From Riemerella columbina DSM 16469 (lineage in GTDB: Bacteria; Bacteroidota; Bacteroidia; Flavobacteriales; Weeksellaceae): 60,980 nucleotides of DNA. Numbering within the stretch: position 1 is the first letter of the stretch; every line of letters begins with the position of its first letter. Below, in pieces: positions 54,673 through 60,980 of this stretch. A program made the position numbers and the translations under genes. The notes below the pieces were generated by a model. The model saw only the letters and a list, made by a program, of their open reading frames with translations. It did not search any database and was not told where the DNA came from. The DNA is taken from positions 195 through 61,174 of the forward strand of contig NZ_KB894221.1 of assembly GCF_000374405.1 (NCBI RefSeq), in the 5' to 3' direction.

Positions 54673-55131
54673 AAGTTTTGGTTTTGAAATGTTAAAATTA
54701 CAATTATTTTATTTTCTACAAAATTGTTTAACGCTTTTTTTGATTTATAAATGTTAAAACTATGATTTTTAACAAAATATTATGAAGAAGTAAATCATAA
54801 AAGGAAAATTATAGATGATAAATGAAGTTAAAAGTGTTGAGTGATGAAGGTTGAGTAACTTACTACTTATATTTAGGGCGAGTGTTAATAAGCGGTGTTA
54901 CCCTGAACTGGTTCCAGGGTCTGTCTATTATAACGACAATATAAATAGATTTAGTTTCTTTTGAATAAATTAATAGCTTTCTCTTGCTAAGGAGGCAAGA
55001 TGACACGGATACGCCGTCCATAGTTTTTTAAGGCTAATTCTCCCCCTCAATAATCTTATTTTCAATAGCTTTATACATTAGTATATCAGTACATTAGGTA
55101 CATTGATACACTATTACATCAGTACAACTCT
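54673..55131. repeat. gene-free mosaic of degenerate intergenic repeats
   Basis: No credible gene. It holds (1) a REP-like palindrome at 54900-54920, ACCCTG...CAGGGT around ACTGGTTC, the core of a dispersed intergenic repeat that I know from Bacteroidota; (2) a GC-richer element at about 54984-55060 with CTTGC-TAAGGAG-GCAAG and ACGG...CCGT stems, resembling another dispersed repeat; (3) a TACATT-based stretch at 55075-55126 in which ATCAGTACA recurs at 55085 and 55118. Family membership is from memory. Confidence 0.55.
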
Positions 55132-57534
55132 CTACTGCGGTGGTAATTTCCTATCAGGCACTTGTTGCTTTGGCATATTGTTAAAACCAGGATGGTCTGG
55201 TGGTGGTAACTGTTCCACTGCGGGGTCTTCATTTACTTGTTTAGAAAGTTTTTGAACTCTTTTAGGAGCTTCTTTCTCTTCTTTAGGACTATCCAAATCG
55301 CTCTTTAAAAAGTGTAACAGCTCTTTAGCTTTTTCACCTTCTGGCAGTCTCTCATAGTTCAGCGCAATCTGTTGCAGTTGCAAAATCATGATTTCTTTCC
55401 CCGCTGTTTTGCCCGTATTATAGGCATTCAATAAAGAAAGTTTAGGAACTAAAGCATCTTTAGGATATTTTTCAATAGTGGATTCTATCAGTTGTTTGCT
55501 TTCCTCGTATTGTGCATTCGTGTATAAATCAAATGCTTTTTTATACGCCGTTTCTACTTCTGGAATAGGCGCACTTAATGTCTCTCTTTTTGGATTTTTT
55601 ACAAATTCCGCATAGTGTGTGTATGGAAAATCTCTTAAAATCAATTCTTTAGCTTGATTTGCCGCTGCCTCATTCTTACCATAATTAATAGAAAAGGCTT
55701 GGTATAAGGCTTGTAGCTTCACTTCTTCCTCAGGGTTTTGGGCGACTAAATCCATTAAAGTTTTAGTTGCTAAAGGCGTATTAGAGAAATAGTCCTCATA
55801 CATTATCCCAAGTCCTAGCAATGCCGTATCTCTGTCCTTTTTTAGTTGGGCAATCGCTTCGGTATCGGTAGGGATTTGTTCTATATAAAATGAAGTTTCA
55901 AAGCGGCGTGGATTTTTCACTTCTGTTTTCCCTAGTGCTTCATTTTTAGCATCTTCTATGGTATTGGTTTTTGCAGAATATCGCCAATTGTCCGCTAAAG
56001 CACGGTCGCCCCAAATCTGTTTAAAGTTAGCCTCGCCTTTTGACACCGTAGAGGCGTTAGCAAAATAAAAGCCTTTGGACTTACCCCCTCCAAAATCCAT
56101 GAATCCCATAGGTTGGTTGGTGGTGGTTAATGAAAAATCTGCGGTGGCAAACCCTTTATCCGCCTCTTGCTTTTTGCGTTCGGCTTCTTCTTTCGCTTCT
56201 TGGGCTTTCAGCTTTTCAATATGTTGAGTAAAAAAGGCTTCCCGTTCTGGCACGCTCATTTTAGTCAATGCTAGAATACTATCGTTTTTCTTGATCAGGT
56301 AATAGTTTTTAGAAATCTTTTTAATATTTTTAGATAAGTTTTCTAACGTTTCCTTTTGCGGCTGATAAGTCATGGTAGATACGGCACTATCATAATAAGC
56401 CCCCGCAGCGATATAGTCGTCTTTTTCTAGGTATTTTTTTCCTATTTCGTAGTAGGTTAGCCCTCGGATTTGTCCATCGGACATCTTTTCCTTTAATGAT
56501 TTTTCAAAAAACGCGTTGGCTTCGTCCTCTTTCCCTGCTTTTAGTGCCATTAGCCCTAACGCATAATAAAATTCATTTTTCCTAGATGCGTAGGTTCCTT
56601 TTTTAGCTATTTTTTCTAAGTATTGCTTTGCTCCTTCGTAGTCATCGGTTGTTCCATTAAAGGTTTTAGCAATTTCGATTTGAGATTTTACCTCAAACTC
56701 AAAGTTGTTGGATTTTTTATACGCAGTGGCAAAACTTTCTCTGGCTTCTTCGCCTCTGCCTAAATCGGCTAGAATTTGTCCTCTTAAAAAGGCAATTCTA
56801 GAGCGTAGATTTCTATTTTTATTAAAAGCATAGGCGTCTGCCAATTCGTCTACGGCAGCTTCCTTTTTACCTTCTGCCAACAAATTTTCTGCATAAAATG
56901 CACTGAGTAAGCCTTTATATTTTTTCGCTACCCCTTCATTTTTCAAACTGGTGAATAGTTCATCGGCTCGGTAGTAGTCTTCCATTTTGTAATACAATCT
57001 TGCTTCATAGATTTTGGCTAATGGCAAACGCTTATCCGATTTCATTTGGGACAATAGAGTATTAATGGCATCTAATGCCGAAAGATATTCGCCTTTGTAC
57101 ATTCGGGCTTTGGCGAGGATTAAGTAGGCATCAAATATAGTTTTGTTGCGTTCTACCCCATCTTTCATCACACTATGATTTTCAATCGCCTTTAGGGCTT
57201 TAGCTTCTGCAATTTCCAAAGTGCTTGCCCCTTTGCTTTTGGGTTTCGAGGCATTCATATCCCCACCAAAACTTGGTACAATATCGTTGCTTTCCCCCTC
57301 TACCGCCTCATCTTCATTGTCGTACATAAAGAGTTTGATATAGGGCTTATAATAATTTTCTTGATGGTTCTTTTTCCGATTGTTCAGTTCGCTTTCTAGC
57401 GCCTCTTTACCATTAAATAAAGTATTGTAGTAGGCTAGAAACCCATGCGTCATTTTATTGGTTCGCTCTTTTTTTCTAGAGGAACACGCCACTGCTAACG
57501 CTAATATTGCTATAAGTAAACCGTATTTTTTCAT
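55132..57534 (-). CDS. sprE: T9SS-associated TPR lipoprotein PorW/SprE
   Basis: An 800-residue lipoprotein: lipobox LAVAC puts lipidation at Cys17. The N-terminus THGFLAYYNTLFNGKEAL and the following helical repeats (about 120-400, tetratricopeptide type) are characteristic of SprE/PorW, and a Pro-rich C-terminus (PPPDHPGFNNMPKQ) ends the protein. SprE/PorW is needed for the type IX secretion system and gliding in Bacteroidota. It would serve cargo such as the HmuY-like protein with sorting domain at 30.4 kb. It is 51 bases after maf. Confidence 0.88.
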   Translation of the reverse strand: MKKYGLLIAILALAVACSSRKKERTNKMTHGFLAYYNTLFNGKEALESELNNRKKNHQENYYKPYIKLFMYDNEDEAVEGESNDIVPSFGGDMNASKPKSKGASTLEIAEAKALKAIENHSVMKDGVERNKTIFDAYLILAKARMYKGEYLSALDAINTLLSQMKSDKRLPLAKIYEARLYYKMEDYYRADELFTSLKNEGVAKKYKGLLSAFYAENLLAEGKKEAAVDELADAYAFNKNRNLRSRIAFLRGQILADLGRGEEARESFATAYKKSNNFEFEVKSQIEIAKTFNGTTDDYEGAKQYLEKIAKKGTYASRKNEFYYALGLMALKAGKEDEANAFFEKSLKEKMSDGQIRGLTYYEIGKKYLEKDDYIAAGAYYDSAVSTMTYQPQKETLENLSKNIKKISKNYYLIKKNDSILALTKMSVPEREAFFTQHIEKLKAQEAKEEAERKKQEADKGFATADFSLTTTNQPMGFMDFGGGKSKGFYFANASTVSKGEANFKQIWGDRALADNWRYSAKTNTIEDAKNEALGKTEVKNPRRFETSFYIEQIPTDTEAIAQLKKDRDTALLGLGIMYEDYFSNTPLATKTLMDLVAQNPEEEVKLQALYQAFSINYGKNEAAANQAKELILRDFPYTHYAEFVKNPKRETLSAPIPEVETAYKKAFDLYTNAQYEESKQLIESTIEKYPKDALVPKLSLLNAYNTGKTAGKEIMILQLQQIALNYERLPEGEKAKELLHFLKSDLDSPKEEKEAPKRVQKLSKQVNEDPAVEQLPPPDHPGFNNMPKQQVPDRKLPPQ

Positions 57535-57585
57535 GAATAATTAGATAACTATTAAAAGTCTATTTTATTATGCATCCCACCTAAA

Positions 57586-58158
57586 TTATTTTGCATGTCC
57601 TATTAATTCTGATAGGGTACGATACACCAAATGCGTAGGCAACCCCATAATGGTATAGAAATTGCCTTGAATCTGCTTGATTTTCGACATTCCCAGCCAA
57701 TCTTGTATACCATAAGCCCCAGCCTTATCCAAAGGCGCACAAGTTTTAATATAAAACGTGATTTCCTCGTCTTTCAGTTCATCAAAACTCACTTCCGCAC
57801 TATCGGTAAGGGTAATGATGCCATCTACCGTTCTAAAACTAACGCCAGTATAGACCTTATGCGTTCGGTTAGACAGTTGCTGAAGCATGGTTTTGGCTTC
57901 CGCTTCCGAAGCTGGCTTTCCCAAAATGGTGTCCTCAACTGCCACGATAGTATCTGCCGTCAACAAAACTTCATTATTTTTTAATTCTGGATAGGCTTCT
58001 GCTTTTAGTTTAGAAAGATAGCCCGCCACTTCTGCTGTGGGCATAGTTTTGGGAAATACCTCATCACAATCTACCGAGACCGTCTTAAAACTAAATCCCA
58101 ACTGCTGTAATAGTTCCTTCCTACGCGGCGACTGAGAAGCGAGATATAAATCCTTCAT
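57586..58158 (-). CDS. maf: Maf family nucleotide pyrophosphatase
   Basis: A 190-residue protein with the Maf opening LASQSPRRKELLQQLG (6-21), LLTADTIV (about 65-72) with the catalytic Asp-Thr, and YTGVSF and DKAGAYGIQ motifs. Maf proteins hydrolyse dTTP, UTP or modified nucleoside triphosphates in the cytosol. It is 65 bases after the KdsC-like gene. Confidence 0.93.
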   Translation of the reverse strand: MKDLYLASQSPRRKELLQQLGFSFKTVSVDCDEVFPKTMPTAEVAGYLSKLKAEAYPELKNNEVLLTADTIVAVEDTILGKPASEAEAKTMLQQLSNRTHKVYTGVSFRTVDGIITLTDSAEVSFDELKDEEITFYIKTCAPLDKAGAYGIQDWLGMSKIKQIQGNFYTIMGLPTHLVYRTLSELIGHAK

Positions 58159-58223
58159 AACATAAAAATTGAATAGGCAATAATACTGATTAATAGCGAA
58201 AAATGCAATATTCCCAATCTACA

Positions 58224-58742
58224 CTACACCGATTTCGTATCGTCTTCTACCCATTGATTTTGGGCTTTTAAGACTTGCTCTATCACTTCTCTTACTGCAC
58301 CTTTACCGCCCTCTACTGGGGAAATATGCTGGGCTATGGCTTTTACTTCTGCCACGGCATTCGGCGGGCAAGTGGCAATAGCAGAGGCTTTCATCATAGG
58401 AATATCGGGTAAGTCGTCGCCCATTGTGAGAATCTCTTCATCTTTTAATTGATAGCGTTGTTTAAAGTCTTCGTAATCCTTTAATTTATCTGCCGACTTG
58501 GGATAATAATCTGTAACGCCTAAATATTGCAATCTGTTTTTAACCATAGGGTCCTCGCCCCCTGTGATGATGCCAATTTTATAGTCTTTCCTCAAGGCTT
58601 TGACTACAGCATAGCCATCTAACACATTCATCACTCGGGACATACTGCCGTCGGGCATTAGATAGATACTGCCATCGGTAAAGACACCATCCACATCGAA
58701 TACAAAAGCTTTAATATTAGGAAGTTTGGTTTTATAGCTCAT
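58224..58742 (-). CDS. kdsC: KdsC-like HAD phosphatase
   Basis: A 172-residue C0-type HAD protein without cap: Asp16 and Asp18 in FVFDVDGVFTDG are the catalytic pair; GIITGGED and GDDLPDIPMMK follow (the second Asp cluster near residue 110). It fits KDO-8-phosphate phosphatase and supplies KDO for lipooligosaccharide, though related C0 enzymes with other substrates exist. It overlaps the DUF2520 gene by 11 bases. Confidence 0.88.
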   Translation of the reverse strand: MSYKTKLPNIKAFVFDVDGVFTDGSIYLMPDGSMSRVMNVLDGYAVVKALRKDYKIGIITGGEDPMVKNRLQYLGVTDYYPKSADKLKDYEDFKQRYQLKDEEILTMGDDLPDIPMMKASAIATCPPNAVAEVKAIAQHISPVEGGKGAVREVIEQVLKAQNQWVEDDTKSV

Positions 58743-59484
58743 ACATTTGTTTTATAGATTCGTTTATGGTTTCGTATAATTTTAATTGTTCTGGATTATG
58801 GATAAGTACTTTATGAAGTGCCAATACACGAGTGTCCTGCCTTACTGCTGGTCCCGTTTGGGCTTCTCTGGGTTCTAAATGATAAATTTTATCCGTAGTT
58901 TCTTCTATCAGAGGCAAAAAGTAATAAAACGGTACTCCCTGAGCATCGGCAATTTCTTTGGCTCTAGCATAAAGATGGTTTACAAAATTACAAGCAAATA
59001 CCGCCGTGAGGTGAATGTATTTTCTTTTTTCATACTTTGCCTCCATGACCCTTGGGGAAAGGCGTTTGGCTAAAGATTTTAAAATTTCCAAATCCGAAGG
59101 CTTTTCTGCCTCGATAAAAAAAGGAATTTCGGTATAATCTAAAACTTTAGTTTTGGAAAAAGTTTGCAAGGGATAAAATACGCCTTTTCTATAACTTCCC
59201 TCCAGCACTTCCATAGGCATAGAGCCAGAAGTATGAACGACCAAAGCCTTATCGTTTGTGATTCGTTTTGATACCTCAGCAATGGCATCATCCTTTACAG
59301 CAATAATGTAGCAATCAGCAGACGCTAAGGTAGTCGTACTATAAGGAACTTGCGTTTGCTCAGAAATTTCTTTTAGGGCAGTTTCATTTCTTCCGAAGAC
59401 TTGCACTATGGGAATCCCAGCTTCTGCAAAAGCTTTGCATAAATGATAGCTGACATTTCCCGAGCCTATAATTACCGTTTTCAT
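58732..59484 (-). CDS. Rossmann-fold DUF2520 protein
   Basis: A 250-residue protein: an NAD(P)-binding Rossmann domain (1 to about 110) with GSGNVSYHL (7-15), then a helical DUF2520 domain (about 120-250; KYIHLTAVFACNFVNHLYA). It resembles ProC/ketopantoate reductase-type oxidoreductases; the substrate is not known. A TACCTTTG box on the minus strand (59504-59511) lies 19 bases upstream. It heads the run with kdsC, maf and sprE. Confidence 0.85.
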   Translation of the reverse strand: MKTVIIGSGNVSYHLCKAFAEAGIPIVQVFGRNETALKEISEQTQVPYSTTTLASADCYIIAVKDDAIAEVSKRITNDKALVVHTSGSMPMEVLEGSYRKGVFYPLQTFSKTKVLDYTEIPFFIEAEKPSDLEILKSLAKRLSPRVMEAKYEKRKYIHLTAVFACNFVNHLYARAKEIADAQGVPFYYFLPLIEETTDKIYHLEPREAQTGPAVRQDTRVLALHKVLIHNPEQLKLYETINESIKQMYEL

Positions 59485-59676
59485 CCTTTTCTATTTTTCC
59501 AAACAAAGGTAAGGATTTAGATTGAAAGCCATAATGTTCTCTATGTATTTATACTCTCTTCATTCAAAGGCTATTCAGAATATATAGTTTTAACTGCCTT
59601 TATGAAAGTTTAATTTCAGCAGGAATAAATTCAAAACTTCCTGTAAAATATTCGTACTTACCACATTTTATATTTA

Positions 59677-59700
59677 TTAGTTGTCAAGTTTCACAACTAA
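59677..59700. repeat. 8-bp inverted repeat next to the IS left end
   Basis: TTAGTTGT (59677-59684), 8-base loop, ACAACTAA (59693-59700), seven bases from the IS inverted repeat at 59707. It may be a short terminator or the insertion target. The rest of 59485-59706 shows no gene. Confidence 0.55.
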
Positions 59701-59706
59701 ATTATT

Positions 59707-60740
59707 AACCTGAGTTCGATTAATAAAACATAGCTAATTGATTAGTTTTTAGAATTTCATATTTTAATGATGGTTTTTTAGGAAGAAAGTGATAGGCAAT
59801 AATTCCTGCCACTAAGTTGGTCATAAAATTTCCCATTGAACGATGTCGGGAGTGCTCAATTTGGCAAATGTTTTTTAGCTCGTCATTCACCGTCTCTATG
59901 ATGGAGCGTTTTCTAAGCAAAATCTTGTCAGACATAGTCATAAGAGAGTTTTTCATGTTGTTTCGGATATTGGTAATGAGTTGGATACCATCCACAAAGA
60001 GTAATTGATTCAACTTTTCAGAGATGTAACCTTTGTCCCCAAATAGTTTACCGAAAATTTGCTTCAAAAAGCCTTCATTTTTCAGTGGTTCCCTATCGTC
60101 TACATTCGCCTGTGTTACGCAAAAACTCAATATCTCACCTTTATCATTAATGACCAAATGGAGTTTAAATCCGTGAAACCACCCCATGGTGGATTTACCT
60201 GTTGTAGCTAGGTCTTTGAATACTTTATTGCGTTTAATTCTTTTGTTTCCACATACTCTTATTGGCGTACTATCCACAAAAGAAATACCAGTACAATTTC
60301 CTAAAGCACAGGTTTTTGCAAACATGGTAAGAGCCATGATATTGGATTGCATAAGTTCTGTGAATCGGTTATAAGAGACCGTTTGAGGAAATTCCTGTTG
60401 CATATGCTTTTGAACATAGAAAATGTAAAAATGCTTAAAAGTTCTAAAGCCACTTAGATGGAAAAGGAGCATAATGGTGATCACTTCAGCGTTACTCATT
60501 TTGGGCTTCTTTTTGGGAGGCTTTCCGAGAGTAAAAGGTTGAGTGAATTTTTTCAAAATCATTCCAAAATTGACTACGCCGAACCTTCGGTTTCATCTAC
60601 AATACAAAAAATATCCATAATTTTGTTGTAATTAATCATCAGAAATAGTTGTTAAAAATCTTGTTTTTAAAAGCTTAAAGATACATCTTTTTCTCTTTTT
60701 ATGCAGATTATTTCTTGAAAATATCAATCGAAATCAGGTT
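59707..60740 (-). mobile_element. IS982-family insertion sequence, ISRa1-like
   Basis: Inverted ends AACCTGAGTTCGATT (59707-59721) and its complement at 60726-60740 (AACCTGATTTCGATT when read inward) match at 14 of 15 positions and bracket one transposase frame, giving 1034 bp. No clear target duplication was seen. The transposase matches what I recall of ISRa1 from Riemerella anatipestifer; the identity was not searched. Confidence 0.85.
59720..60639 (-). pseudogene. IS982-family transposase with a frame break near its N-terminus
   Basis: The intact frame from the ATG at 60562 gives 280 residues with DDE elements: SFVDSTPIRVCGNKR (about 94-108), KSTMGWFHGFKLH (about 123-135), FGDKGYISEKL and RKRSIIETVNDELKN. 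The true N-terminus appears upstream in another frame: ATG 60639, MINYNKIMDIFCIVDE, which resembles the usual IS982 start. Between these, at about 60582-60613, the frame shifts by 20 bases of mixed sequence with an ACCGAAGGTTCGGC palindrome, so the gene is broken. The shorter frame might still be translated, but its function is doubtful. Confidence 0.8.
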
Positions 60741-60784
60741 TTTAATAAATTTTCTTATCAAAAAATGTATATCCGTTTTTATAC

Positions 60785-60980
60785 CTAACTTCCTGTTATA
60801 GCAGCTATAATCACCCTATCGAATAATCGTTCTCCAAAATATCGCCTATTTAGCTTGTATACAAATTCATTTAAGTATAATTGAAGATATTTGCCTTTGA
60901 TTTTGTGGTAATTACCTAACAAGTTTCGTTTCGCATTACTTATAAATATATGAACCCATCGCAATGTCTCCTTTGTGGTT
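60785..60980 (-). CDS. IS1595/ISXO2-like transposase, C-terminal part, cut by window edge
   Basis: The minus-strand frame ends at the stop 60785-60787 and is open to the right edge, 64 residues long. LRWVHIFISNAKRNLLGNYH, then LQLYLNEFVYKLNRRYFGERLFDRVIIAA, match the C-terminal end of ISXO2-like (IS1595 family) transposases (WVH...SNAKR.LLG.YH, YL.EF.Y..NRR). The rest of the gene lies outside the window. Its end is 45 bases from the IS982 right end, so the two elements are adjacent. No inverted repeat of this element was identified. Confidence 0.85.
   Translation of the reverse strand, partial: TTKETLRWVHIFISNAKRNLLGNYHKIKGKYLQLYLNEFVYKLNRRYFGERLFDRVIIAAITGS

Overview
The window looks like a chromosomal segment of a low-GC member of Bacteroidota, family Weeksellaceae, most probably Riemerella anatipestifer or a close relative. 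The evidence is the TAnnTTTG promoter boxes, a T9SS sorting domain and a PorW/SprE homologue, a fused MurF-alanine racemase, DUF4290, DUF2851 and GLPGLI proteins, bacillithiol-type BshA, and an IS982 element that I recognise from memory as ISRa1-like. Species assignment is an inference because no search was run.

Layout. Positions 1-1269 are the 5' four-fifths of a 16S rRNA gene on the minus strand, preceded by four tandem ~103-bp promoter repeats (1.4-1.75 kb). From 1.9 to 6.8 kb is a plus-strand operon (GH3 glycosidase, bshA, DUF2851, PspC-like, GNAT). The tmRNA gene ssrA (7.7-8.1 kb) is followed by an orphan reading frame and a GLPGLI protein. From 9.3 to 12.8 kb is a minus-strand operon DUF4290-murA-miaA-thioredoxin. 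From 12.8 to 16.9 kb is a hypothetical gene, exbB, exbD, a TonB-like gene and a polytopic membrane protein. A siderophore-type TonB receptor (17.1-19.3 kb), an MBL hydrolase, a large conserved protein, and a plus-strand surface-sugar/tRNA cluster (acyltransferase, miaE, glycosyltransferase) follow. At 24.8-25.0 kb lie 22-bp tandem palindromes, then a GT9 heptosyltransferase-like gene and sufE.

From 34.5 down to 26.5 kb runs a tight five-gene outer-membrane operon: TonB receptor, HmuY-like protein with a T9SS C-terminal domain, DUF4876 lipoprotein, DUF6850 barrel and di-haem peroxidase. It is best read as a haem or haemoprotein uptake unit, presumably powered by the ExbBD-TonB genes at 14-16 kb and dependent on T9SS (SprE at 55 kb). 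Upstream is an AT-rich two-gene cassette (PD-(D/E)XK-type nuclease plus an unrecognised partner) attached to the end of a tdk-murF/alr-selO run. I consider this cassette the best candidate for an undescribed, possibly defensive, system.

From 40.5 to 52.3 kb the plus strand carries a conserved hypothetical pair, glutamine synthetase III, an NlpC/P60 lipoprotein, a small lipoprotein, a PAP2 plus acyltransferase pair, and a split suf cluster (sufC-sufD, HExxH protein, sufA-sufB). From 52.4 to 59.5 kb the minus strand carries a two-component system, SprE/PorW, Maf, a KdsC-like phosphatase and a DUF2520 protein. The right end is mobile: an IS982 element (59707-60740) with a frame-broken transposase, next to the C-terminal part of an IS1595/ISXO2-type transposase that runs off the window.
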